Shown here piece by piece: positions 37,205-49,500 of a stretch of 64,000 bases of DNA; within the stretch, counting starts at the first letter, position 1; every line of letters starts with the position of its first letter. The DNA lies in NCBI RefSeq assembly GCF_032854445.1, contig NC_088295.1:16973385-17037384 (forward strand), given 5' to 3'. The notes beneath the pieces are model-generated. The model was not told the DNA's origin and did no database searches. It was given only the letters and a program-made list of their open reading frames with translations. The DNA comes from Liolophura sinensis (lineage: Eukaryota; Mollusca; Polyplacophora; Chitonida; Chitonidae). The position numbers were made by a program, and so were the translations under genes.

Positions 37205-37509
37205 CTAAATATGGGAAAAACAAAAAACACTTCAGTCTAAAACTGATTTATTTTGATGACTGGTTTGATAGCAAGGACAATGAAAATAACAATCTGATTT
37301 CCAATGAAAGTCTAAAAAAATTCTGGTTTGTATACGCTATGTTTTATTTTTTTCAAAGCTGAGACAATGCTAGTTTAGGAGGTCAATGTTGATCAGTGTT
37401 AGTTTAAGACATTTTGCACTGCTAAATCTGACAGTTTTTCTATCTTTGAATCAAAACAGCATTTCAAATCATTTTTTAGTGAAATATATGTAATGTTTGA
37501 GACACTTAC

Positions 37510-37686
37510 CAAGCCAAACATGATAAAAAAGACAACACAGATGCGCCCTAGGACGGTTTCTGCATTGATATCGCCATAGCCAACGGTAGTCATGGTAACC
37601 ACCAGAAAATAGAGACATTCCCAATACGTAAGTTTCTGACTGTTACAAAAATAATATGGTGGGAAAGGATCACCTGAGTTCTCGAC
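37510..37686 (-). CDS. slo (KCNMA1): slo exon E5: turret, pore helix, selectivity filter, start of S6
   Basis: This 177-bp exon is in phase 0 at both ends, with a TTTCAG acceptor and a GTAAGT donor. It opens with VENSGDP and carries the pore sequence [20 protein letters not shown], then INAETVLGR and the first part of S6. TVGYGD is the K+ selectivity filter. Compared with usual Slo1, the filter is preceded by T rather than S, and the position after YGD-I is N where known BK channels have Y (Y294 in human). Confidence 0.96.
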
Positions 37687-38550
37687 CTGAAACAGAAATA
37701 CCAGAATCAGTAAATCATGAGCATAGCTTCTCCTTACAGAAATGGAATCTCATCTACTTCTGGTTTTGTACACAAAACTTAACTTCTGGTCATTGCTCAG
37801 ACTCTCCTATCTTGCCACTCCAATCCTAGGGCCACAAAACTTCTTAAAGGAGATCAAAAAACGACTTTATTTTCACACTAGATTTCCCTAGACACAATAT
37901 TTATGCTATGTTAGTCTGTAAACTGCATTTAAAAAAACCTTACATCAAAAAGTTCCATATAAAAACCCCATTAAAGTTGGACCATTTGCCTATCTTGTTG
38001 ACCGGGGAGCCTGGTCGGGTGATGTCATGCTAGCAAGACCTGCTGGGATTATGTATTGACGAGCCCTGCAAAGCATTGCCGAATCCACGCATTTTTCCAG
38101 AAATCATAGTATGACTTAATCTATAAGTACCCCTACTTGTACACCTCTTAATTAGCACCCTGCAAATCATATAAGTAAAACAGTTATTTACAACAAATAT
38201 TTTGAAAGATAGGCTAGCAGAGATGTATTAGATCCAGGAAAAGTGTGTACAGCATAGGGACTGGGCGATACGATGACAGATTTCGCTCATGTACCGTAGA
38301 TGACACAAATGCTCTCCTGTCTGGTTTGTCTGACATGAATTGGACATTAACGGAAGTATGGTAGTATCTGTGGAGAATTTGGCACGGTATTGTAGTCCAC
38401 GGTAATTTTTTATAATGAAGTCAAGCGATACCGGCTGTACATGATATTCCATGCAGTTCGGCCAATGGATTATGACTTGCAGTGACGACGAGTCTGTCAC
38501 TAACACTGGTGAAAACAACAGTGGAGCCAATCTTTAATGTTTCAAAAAAG
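37687..38550. other. intron E4-E5, E5 side
   Basis: No feature is recognised. The 100-codon minus-strand open frame at 38228-38530 lies in a somewhat CpG-rich stretch but shows no family similarity or good splice context. Confidence 0.4.
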
Positions 38551-38684
38551 TTATTTATTTTACTTATTTATTTGATTGGTGTTTTATGCCGTACTCAAGA
38601 ATATTTCACTTATACGACGGCGGCCAGCATTATGGTGGGTGGAAACCGAGCAGAGCCCGGGGGAAACCCACAACCATCCACAGG
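38551..38684 (-). repeat. SINE family A, 3' half
   Basis: On plus it runs tttatttgattggtgtttta, cgtactcaagaatatttcac, gcggccagcattatggtggg and gagcccgggggaaaccca, and stops abruptly after caccatccacaggt-like sequence. The adjoining 38685-38860 is GC-rich and unlike any other copy (see findings). Confidence 0.88.
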
Positions 38685-38916
38685 TGCTTGTCTAGGTTCC
38701 CGTTACAGGCTTCAAGGTACGGTATGCACAGCGGCCTGGTGGTGAGGTGTGAACTGAGCTGGAGGGCCACCCTGGAGCCTTGTAGCCGTTGTAGGGCAAG
38801 GCTAGCAGTTCCCCACAGTTCAATGTCACAGCCTGCTGTATCAACAAGCAACTAGCTAAACAACCTTTACATTCCGGAGTTAAAATTCGAACATCTATTC
38901 TTTTCCGTTGTTTTTC

Positions 38917-38939
38917 TTTTTTTTGGGGGGGGGGGGGGG
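38917..38939. repeat. T8 G15 homopolymer junction
   Basis: A run of T followed directly by 15 G, then ata. Homopolymers like this are error-prone in sequencing, and it lies about 1 kb from the suspicious indels of E4. Confidence 0.9.
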
Positions 38940-39883
38940 ATATAATAAGGCTTGTCCTTTGGCCTTTCCTTTCAAAAGGTGTACCACTACGATCAAGTTC
39001 CCCGTAAATCAAATCTTTTAATGAGATCTGTTCCATATTTTCTCAATCTGTGGTATTTTAGGCCAAGTATGTAACTTTACAGTATCCTGTCTTGTGTTAC
39101 TGGAGTCGCAAGCTATGTACACATAGCAAAGGACTCAGATCCCTGCAGACAAACGTACTGTGACGTCATAGGGTCAATGGTAGCTCCATCAATTAGTGGA
39201 GTAGACTGATGATAAATCACTAAATTCTAACCGTTTTTCTTCTGTTTTCCGAAGTTTAACTAATCAGAATCGATTCAGGGGACATCAAACCATCTACATG
39301 TATCTAGTTTTGAAGGCGCAGCATTGGGGATCTACTTTAAGGCATTTCTCTAGGTTATAGTGCCATAAAGTAATGCAATTATGAGAAAAGATGATTCACA
39401 AAGTTTTGTGAAAGCAGGCACAGATTATATTCTAAGGGAAAGTTGTTGTTTTTCTATTTGCTTTGAGTCTGCTCTCATGATTTTACCAACAAGAATGCCA
39501 AAACACCAGAAATTTGGCCCCAAACGGCCATGGAAAATGGGATGCCAGTCTCTCTAGCATATGTTTACAGATTTTAAAGGTTTTGAATCTGGCCCCAAGA
39601 CCAAATCTCAAGTATCATGCTTGCCAGGTATAGACATCTGTCTGTGGGTATGTAGTTATATTGCTTTGGATTCCTGGAGTAGAATTTCGGTCGATATATA
39701 TGGGAACATTTACAATGCAGATGATGACTCCATCATCTAATAATCAAATAGCTATAATACTATACCTCTCTGGGATGACACTTAAATCAATTAGATCTAA
39801 TGTTCCATTATTTAAGATAAACGTCTGTAAGGTTTTCTTATGTTCACTACACAAATCTAACATGGACAAAAGAAACCACAAAC

Positions 39884-40035
39884 CAGATGAAGGATGCCAC
39901 CCGAAGCAAGACAGAAACTGACAAAGTAGGCCACAAGTTGGAGAGGCGTATTGTAGTGCTGGTCTTAAGGAGGTTTTAAATACTGCAGGATATCAGGTAT
40001 GGAGACGAGGCGTAAAGCTCTGAGGAACCTCAGAC
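39884..40035 (-). CDS. slo (KCNMA1): slo exon E4: S4 voltage sensor and S5, with two apparent single-base indels
   Basis: A TCCACAG acceptor leads into GLRFLRALRLVSIPDILQYL, the S4 helix with the three BK arginines (R207, R210, R213 in human). Then the frame breaks. A run of four T on the plus strand (39974-39977) has one base too many for the family, giving a stop at 39965-39967. One base is missing near 39933-39934. If both are allowed, the exon reads on through KTSTTIRLSNL and an S5 ending in GGILHL. Its length is 152 bp, exactly the 50 codons plus 2 bases of the human counterpart (two human exons), and it hands over in phase 0 to the VENSGDP exon. The donor CTG|GTTTGT is weak. It may be assembly error, a real allele, or a decayed exon. 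Confidence 0.8.
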
Positions 40036-41910
40036 CTGTGGACAGAAAACAACAGGCCTTAGTTTACATTGTATTTACTTTGTCAATTGAGCTGTCTGTG
40101 ACAGAACGTGCCGCAACTCTGTAACATCAGAAAAAGATGACAAGACAACCATTAAACAATAGGCAAAACAAAATAAGACTATGGCAAAATACAATATTTA
40201 CTCAGCATAAAGATAACTAGACAAAGGTTGTTAACAGACTACAAACACAAATGTAATACTAGGAACTTTGACAGATAGCTTTGGTTCAATGCATGTAATG
40301 GCCGTACAGTATGTTCTCCTGATCCAATGTGTTAAAAATGCATGTGTGTATGCATGTTTCCCAGGCAACATCAGGAAATCATAAATATTTCCACCCCTTC
40401 CAACATCAGTGTGAATGAACATCATCAACAGCTCTTCCTGTGTTTGAGCACAACTCAGTATGGAACTATCTGATATTTATATCCAGCTTTATGTGTTCCC
40501 CAACCCTGTAAGTTACAGATAATATGAAGAACTAAACCCACATACACATATCTGTATATATCTGGATAGTTTAGACCTGTTCATACCATACGTACATTCA
40601 GCACTCTAAACCGCCCAAAATTCAAAAAACATTCGATTCCTCTAAAATGAGAAAATATAGCAGTATACTTCAAAATACATTTCATACATTTATCAGATCA
40701 TGACAATAGTGTGGAGTATGTATCAAATTTAAAGTGTCTCTTTTTTTTTTAGATATCATGCCACTCACGCAGGCAATCTTGTGCAAATCAAGATGCTATT
40801 GCATTTCCAAGAGAGAATAAAATGTCAAAAATCACCTGTACGTAGTTAATCAAGTCACAGCACATGTAGGTTTTTTTCATTAAACAGAGCACATTGTTTT
40901 ATCTTGTCTGTTTTCATACTCTAGCTGAAATGATCATGACTTCTCTTACAGCTTAAAAGGCAAGGGTCATGTACATGTACATAAAGCTATTTTTAATATT
41001 ATACTTTTATTTGTCATATGGTCCAAGCTAATAATGTATTTGTTTGCATGCAAACTTGGAGATCAGTTGGTGTGGAAAACCACATATGTATTCATTTATA
41101 TTATCTGACACTGCGATAATGTTACATACAGAAGGTGGTACAATAACACATGTTCAAGCTAAACATGTAACTCTGAGCTGTCCCCATAGTACATACAGTA
41201 CATGTAGAACCATAGTGATACTGGTAACTAGCAGTTTCAGCTGAAGGACCTGATCTGATGCTTGAATGGTTATCATGGTTACAGCTTTGTAACACTGACA
41301 TGACAGGCAAATGACATGTGCGCATAACCGCAAAAGCCATAGAGCATGAATATTTATGGACTATACATTAAACTAGCCAACAAATGTATAGAGATATCAG
41401 TTGTTTGTCAACTATATGCCATTTCTTTCACAGTGAACTACATGGTCACACCTTAAGATGCTCGGACAGATGTTATACAGGTACATGTTTGCATGTTTAG
41501 TAGACTATTACAGAGTGATATTGCAAACTTTCACATTCCAGTTATTAACACAGCCTTTCACACCTGTGTACTTTCATGTTTACCAGCGTTCCTGAAAATG
41601 CTCATGTGTACATGTACCTCTACCAGAAGAAAGTGTCTTCAGGTACACTTGATCCAGGTGTTATAATAAAAATCAGCGTATGACAACTTATATACCTGGC
41701 TTACCGAACAGATTAAACCAGAACTATACAACTACACCTGATTCAGGTGTTATAAAAAATTAAGCATATCACAGAATGTACAAGCATGTACCGACAGCAA
41801 ATAGAGGTATACCTGACCCGGATGTTATGATGAAGATCAGTATTTACATGTCATAGTTTGGACCCTATGACAAATAAAAATATGATATTAAAATGGCTTT
41901 ATGTATTAAA

Positions 41911-42553
41911 CAGGCCAATTAAGTTATGCAGGTATAGATGTGTGTACATATACATGTACCAAACAGGCAAATTAAGTTATGCAGGTATATATGTGTGTAC
42001 ATATACATGTACCAAACAGGCTAATTAAGTTATGCAGGTATATATGTGTGTACATATAACTGTACCAAACAGGCAAATTAAAGTAATGCAGGTATAGATG
42101 TGTGTACATATACCTGTACCAAACAGGCAAATTAAGTTATGCAGGTATATATGTGTGTACATATAACTGTACCAAACAGGCAAATTAAGTTATGCAGGTA
42201 TAGATGTGTGAACATATACCTGTACCAAACAGGCAAATTAAGTTATGCAGGTATATATGTGTGTACATATAACTGTACCAAACAGGCAAATTAAGTAATG
42301 CAGGTATAGATGTGTGTACATATACCTGTACCAAACAGGCAAATTAAGTTATGCAGGTATATATGTGTGTACATATAACTGTACCAAACAGGCAAATTAA
42401 GTAATGCAGGTATAGATGTGTGTACATATACCTGTACCAAACAGGCAAATTAAGTTATGCAGGTATATATGTGTGTACATATAACTGTACCAAACAGGCA
42501 AATTAAGTAATGCAGGTATAGATGTGTGTACATATACCTGTACCAAACAGGCA
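41911..42553. repeat. 53-bp minisatellite, 12 copies, with alternating units
   Basis: The unit runs accaaacaggcaaattaagt, tatgcaggtatagatgtgtg, tacatatacctgt (53 bp). From the third copy on, two forms alternate: one with tatatatg...ataactgt and one with tatagatg...atacctgt. The second form also mostly has gtaatgc instead of gttatgc. The real amplification unit is therefore about 106 bp. Confidence 0.96.
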
Positions 42554-43379
42554 AGTCTCCAGGTAACCTAATCCCAAGTTCAATAAGACAACTGAATCTG
42601 ACTGTATACAGTTTCTAATATGTTCTATCATCATCGGATGATTCAGGTGTTATATCACCTGATACTGTCAGTTCAGTAATTATCACACAGTTTATCTCCC
42701 AATTAAATTTAATAGAAGTATGAATTATGGAGCCTTGCAACTCCTAACTCACACAATAAAGTCGAACATGTGCATGGAGACCTTGCGTGCTAGTCCACAG
42801 CCCTGTATAGCATAGGGAGAGATTTCCACACTCAGCACTCTCTGCAATAACGGCTCCTTGTAGACTACTCATCCTACAGCAGCTGTAGTGCTGTACCTTG
42901 CCCAACTGCCATGATCTTAACTAGAATGAGTAAGACATGGGTGTAACTCTCATTATAAACTCAGGGCTACAACCACTTTAAAACCAGCCAGCAAGAGTTG
43001 AAACAAGGGCTTGAACAAGATAGCATCTTTAATGATGAAGTGAGACATTCAACACTAGCAGGATAGTGAGGTAATTGCTAACAAGGGATCCCAATGCATT
43101 AAACAGAAATCTGACGCATGCAGCCAGGCTGTAGCTGTGGAAGTGCAGCTCTGCTGAGACATGCCGGGCAAACGCAATGACGCACACATGGTCACAGCAC
43201 GCCGTCGTAATCTCTAACAAGTAACAAACGGTTGTATTAACACAGAGTATACACTCCCACAAGCAGCATCATACCTTTTCACCTAGAATTATATCTACAT
43301 GTATTTCTAAACATAGAGTAGGATACACTGTGTCAATGTCAGCCTGTACATACACAATCACCATAATGGAGTCATGTGT

Positions 43380-43530
43380 GCATGTTTATGTAACACATAT
43401 ATAAATCAAATCACTGATAAATCAATCAATCAATCACACAAGTAATGTAGGTAGTGTTCATGATCCTGTAACAAATGTCAGTCAAATGGTCAATCACCTC
43501 AAATTCAATCAATTAATCAATCAATCAATC
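43380..43530. repeat. (atca)n-rich simple sequence
   Basis: Two runs of atcaatcaatcaatca (about 43418 and 43506) are separated by about 75 bases of non-repetitive sequence. They are possibly the remains of SINE tails or an independent microsatellite. Confidence 0.7.
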
Positions 43531-46500
43531 AGAGTAACCTGTAAAGCATGACTGAGTAGAGAGCTTGTTCCATGTACACATGTACATGTGTACTTGAATT
43601 ACATGTAGGCTTGAAGAACTAATATTCACTCCATAAGCCAGAACCAGGCTGGGATATGCCATGGGAACGTAGGTGGAATGTTGTAAAGATGTCATTGTTT
43701 TATGCAGGCCAGCAACTCTACACAGGGCAGGGGAAAACACTGGCATACCACAGCCCAGGTATTGCAGAGGTAAATATAGATTTCCCTGGATACAGACTGT
43801 ATATGCTTCACGCATTGCATGAGCCCCTAAATCAGCCAACCTGCTCACACTAGCATAACCTGAGTCTGGTTGGTCATGTACGTAACTGATAGCATGGTCA
43901 TCAGGTTGTCTTCCTGGTTTCTAAGGTCCCTCGCTTTCCTGATAATCAATACAACACATTTTTCTGATCTCTTCCCTGGTTTGCTAAACAAGCAGTAACA
44001 TGTAGTCCATTGAAAGGTGCTGGAAGCAACCTTTAGAGATACCAAAGTCTGTATTACATGTATGTGCATCAGCAAGCATTTACAGGCAAGATGTCATTCA
44101 TTCAACCTTCTTCATCTTCTCTAATATGGAGCAAATCACCCACACTGCCATGATGGCTGAAGCCATGGGACCCTTTAAGATGACTTATGAGAGTGGATTA
44201 AATTCAAAGACAAACTTCAATGCAAACACACTTATTAAAACAACACATCCAATAAATTAAACCAACCACTCCATTCCTCAGACATGGAAGCACATTTATG
44301 AAGCCAAAAAATGTATACGTTCCCTGAACAGATGAAGTCAAACCTAGCCCTCAATTCATGAATTGTGTCTGTGAACCAGACCCTGTACATATAAGAAGAA
44401 AATTGATTGAACAAGTGAGGCTCAATCAGTCATTATTATTTAGAAATCGTACACATGTAATTGTATAGACCAATAAACTCAAGTACCATCTAGGAGACCT
44501 AATCCATGCCAGCATTTCCTGAATACAATGGGGTTAAATCAGTCAGTCAATTCATGCACTGAGGCAGAATACAAATTCTTTTTCAATGTCGAGGGAGGGT
44601 ATGGAAATAAAAATGAAATATATGCCTTATACACGAACTGTTCTCCTGATTTTGCCAAATAAAGTGCTGAAACTTTCGTTTTTCTGAGTTACACTTCTCG
44701 TGTATTATGTTAAGCTAATCAGTGGAAGACAAGGTTTGTATATGCCTTTACTGTCAATAACCAGATTAAAGGTCATATTGGACAGAAACTGATCAGTTAT
44801 GGACAGAAACTGATCAGTTATTGATCAGTTACCCAATAACATTCCAGCTACAAATTAAATTTACTAACATGCCACCAAGTCCAGCTACATGTATGAACTA
44901 TAAGTAAAAGTGAGGTCATCATTAAGAATATGTTCACTGGTTTTAACCCTCTATCAAAGTTATTTTCTTCATTTTTCTCTTCATATTAATTTCTTTAAAA
45001 TCCCTACCCTCTTCATTTACCAGAAGCAAAAAGATCACATTCCCTCCTGATCGGCACTATTTTTTTTTCCGGATAGGACCAGGATAGGTCCAGAAAGAAT
45101 ATTTTAGGGATGACAGAACAAATCATGCCATGGTATAAATACATAATCTACAGCAGTGTCAATAATGCAGTGGGTGTCCCACTGGCTTTCTTCTGTCACA
45201 ATGGCTTGATATTAACATGTGTATGTTTTATTCACTAAAAATATATCAACCTATCAAAAACTGCATATGTACTAAAAACCTCCTGGAAATCAGATTCTTA
45301 AGTAATGAATTATTCCTCATGAAAATGAGATTTACCCATTTACTGTACACAACTACATGGACATGTAGAATAGTGCACGACATAAACACCTATGTATCAA
45401 TGCACACATGTAGTACGCCAGTGCTAGGGAATCAGGCAGGAAGCCTCTACATGATCCTTCACCTTTACTTGATTCATTTGTATACAGACCTGGAGACCAA
45501 ATCAATAAGATATCCATTACACAAACAAAAAGTACATCCGCATCATAGAGGTCACACTGTAGGTGAAGTGTACATATACCTAATTTACATCAGAAATGTT
45601 CTGGTTTAGTAAGAATAAGCCTTGCAGACAGATAAATCAATGCAGGGTAACAAATATTTCCTTGAAGCAGTGTATTATGAGAGGTAATGCCAAATCTTCA
45701 ACCTGTTCAATCTCTGTAGTACATTTTGCAGTTGAATTTATGAATAAAATTACTGTAAAAATGACTCCAAAATGATTTGTTTGTGTCGGTAAGGATACAA
45801 CCTTCATAAAACTGTGCAAATTATTTCTCTGCACGCCAAAAGTTCTCTCAGAATGTTTGAAATATTGGTCTCAGAGTCAGCTGAAAAGGTTGAAGAATTA
45901 AGTTAATTTCAAAGAAAGACATGTGAAGTCACATCACTTGCACACACATGCTTAAACCAATTATTATTTCATGATTCTAACTGCAACAAAACGATGGTCC
46001 ACGTTTAAGACTGAAAGATGAAGAATTAATGGGAAAAGAAGTCTAGAAGCCTCTGCACGCATAATGTATGGAATTTTCTTCAGCCCTATTACATGTAAGG
46101 ACAACTCTATGCCACTTCCACTGGCAGAGAATTAATAAGATAGCTCCATCTCTTATTTTGTCATAAACGGAAACATCACATTAAAAAACACTGCTGAAAT
46201 TACCATATTAAAATCTGGCATTGATATGAGGTTTATTAACGGATATATATCAACAATCTAAAGTGACAATAACTCACATCAATATACAAAATGTAATTTG
46301 GGAATTATGGAAATGAAATTTGAGAGGGATGGCTCAAAATCACACCACCAATTTCCTTTATGCTATTTCTAATTGCAAATTTAAGAGATCAACAAGCCAG
46401 ACACTTGCAAATAATTGCTATCTTTTATGGTGCTTTGACCATGCCTCATTCCATTTACATGTATATGACATCAAAGTCTGAACATCAAAACATCCTCAGT

Positions 46501-49500
46501 AATCCAGAGCAGAGACTGAGACTGGCGTCTTACTGACTCAGAGTTAGATCTACATACAAAAACACCTACATTTACACATTTGGATCATTTCCAAAGCAAT
46601 CAAATACATAATTCATGGAAAACACACAAAGCTGTTCAAACATTATGGTAACAGATTGGAAATCCCAGGCGGGGTAATTATAAAGGAGGGAATATATGAT
46701 ATTCCCCATGAGTTCCTATTAAAACTGTCTGAGTGAGCATGATGAAATGCATATTCTCAAGAGCCAAAATTCTGTCCTAGCCAGACCACAGATATCTGAA
46801 AGCTCACACAAAAATTTTGAGGAAAGACACACAAATGCTTAATTATGCATGCCAAAACTCTTGCATCAAATTGTTTCCAAAATGGCAATCTACTGTACAG
46901 GCAAAAGAATTACATACTTGAAACATGCATTAGAAGTGCTCATCAACAAAGTCAGGTTACAGTAATGGTTTAACATTACTGGAAGATCAAGGACAGGAAC
47001 AAAACTTTTAAACACACAGGAAAACCAAAAGGCAGAACATTCATACTACTGGACCTGCAAGTGAGTGTTTTTTTTAACAACAGCTACATATACACTGTAC
47101 TCCATGTATAGATACAAACTGTAAAGAACAAAATACATGTACTACTGATGCATGCTAATCTCTTAGGCCCACATAGTTCAGTCTCCAGAGGTTACGCAGC
47201 TCAAGAATCAATCCACTCAAAATGAAATATCTAATGGAAACTTCTCTTGAAAGCACATTTATCGACCACTTCATCAAATATGTACACTGCGAAACAGAAG
47301 AGAAGAATGAAAAAAACCCACAAAAAACGCCCTTGACAAAATGCAGGCTGTAAAGTCTTTTAATTGCTTAGAGCTGACAGGACAGTAACCTGAAGGTTAC
47401 AGATTTGATTTGGAGCTGTTGTAACTTCCCGTGAACCAGGATCTCCTAACAGCTAAGGTATATGTACATCAACTGTCATGTCTTGAGCACCTGATGTTGC
47501 ATGATTTAACCTCAACTCCCTGTTTAGCTAATGACAATACTGCTTGGCTCATCAGCATCAGCTTTGGAAGGCAAGCCCTGAAACCCTTGAGCACACTATG
47601 CCTATATGCCCAGTTTCAGGCAATAATACCCAGCAGGGTTTTTTTTTTTACTTCAACTTAAGCTTTAATCTGCCGTGCCATGAACATTAGAGTGTTCAAG
47701 GCATATGTCAAATCAGAGAGCATGATTAAATAATCAGGTTTTATGGGCAGATTGCTGTTGAGCCAGCCCTTTCTGGTGAAACAATGAGGCGGAAAATGGC
47801 TTCTTGTAATGAGAGTCTTCTGCCGGCAGGAATGAGCTTGAAATTAAAGTCTGGGTAGATTGATAATTTCTGCATCTGCACCTTATATGCATGTATACTC
47901 ATGATTTACTCATGTAGTGAATAGCACTGTACACACACATACATTACTTGTAATGCCGTATAAAAGAGTCAATCATAGCTTTCATGTTTCACTCAAATTA
48001 GCTTTAACCACCATCACTCTTGGCTGAGGATTTCATATTGTCATTATATTTCTGTAATTTTACTCCTCTAAAATTGTAAAAAATAATTAGGTGAAGAGGA
48101 AATACATGTATTTGAATTATGGAATATCATTACTACAGTGTTTGCATGGAATAAAAACATTTGTAGAAGTTTCAGGACAAAGTGAAGTAACTTCCCAAAC
48201 ATCACTGACTACAGGATCCTATGCCCAAATTCATCAAACTACAAGAGGAAAACACAAAACCAAAATGTCCTAAATGACGTTTTATTAACATGGGATATAC
48301 AGTCATTACTAAAAATGTGCTTGTTGGGCATACCTGATAAGCATTCCATAAAAAGGGCCCTTTTTATATTAATTTTTTAATTAGGATTTTGAAAAAAGTT
48401 TTTCTCAATCATTTCTTTTTTTCATTTCTTTTAAATCTCTATGTTCTTTGTTAGCCAGAATTAAAAGGCTTTCCTACTGAACAACCTACAGTTGTGCTAA
48501 AGATCTGTCTACAATATCTACATACTCCATTCAGAAAACCCCTAATCACGGCCTTAATTCTAATTCTAATGGAATTTTATCATAAAAATGACAATCTTCA
48601 TGAAACACACCAGCCTTGCAAAGAGCACTTTACATACACCTAATTACACAATTTAATGAGACCCTCATGGTAAAAACATGATGTGGTTACCGCATTACAT
48701 GCAAAGCTGATGAAAGATTCTGCCAGGAAGGCCATAAATTATCACACAACATTAACATACTACGCATAATGATTAACAAATTTATCTTCAGATGTGCATG
48801 ACTAGTAGTATATATATATAGAGGAGAACAACCAGGCATTTACTCGTAAATCTAATTACCTTTGAAAAAGAATTCATTACTTTAATGATCAACGCCAACT
48901 TGGCAATACTTCAGCCATATCATAGTGAACTTTGATGAAAAATGAAAAGCAGCAAACTTATGTTTAATTCACAGCTAAAGTAAATATAAAGATAAGTAAG
49001 TGAGAACGTTGATTTCCCGTAGGATTAGCTTCAGTTAAGAAATCCGCAAATCTTCAGTCTTCACATATATATACATGTACATGTACTGTGAATACATACA
49101 TACAGCCTGGTAGTGAAATGAATTTTAAAGTTAGTCTTATAGATACACTATAAATATCACTTCCAGTGATATTTCTACATGAAATTATAAAACACATGCT
49201 ACATTTGATCTCAAACTTTGTCCAGGACATGCTCATTTTTTTTCCTAATTCAATCAAGAGTTCTACTGATTTACAGAAGTTGTTTTGAGGTTTGTGTTGA
49301 GGTAACACTGATACCTAACTACATGTAAAACTATAAGTTTCATCGCCAAAAGCACTTTTTTATGAACCTTATTATCCTCTACAAAGGCACTTTTGGGGTT
49401 GATATTTTATGTAAAAAATGCTATTAGACATTATACAAAAACTTGCTACATCAGAGAAAGATAACACTTGTCTCCTGGTGCAGAATTCTTCCACTGTCCC

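Noticed and set aside
38692-39036. 114-codon minus open frame
   Set aside because: It spans the T8G15 homopolymer and a GC-rich repeat-like piece; no family match. Kept only as a possible chimeric repeat.
43525-43848. 107-codon minus open frame in the large intron
   Set aside because: No recognisable domain and no splice sites in frame; it contains acatgtacatgt low-complexity sequence.
45217-45609. 130-codon plus open frame
   Set aside because: No family similarity; AT-rich composition typical of intron; no coding context.
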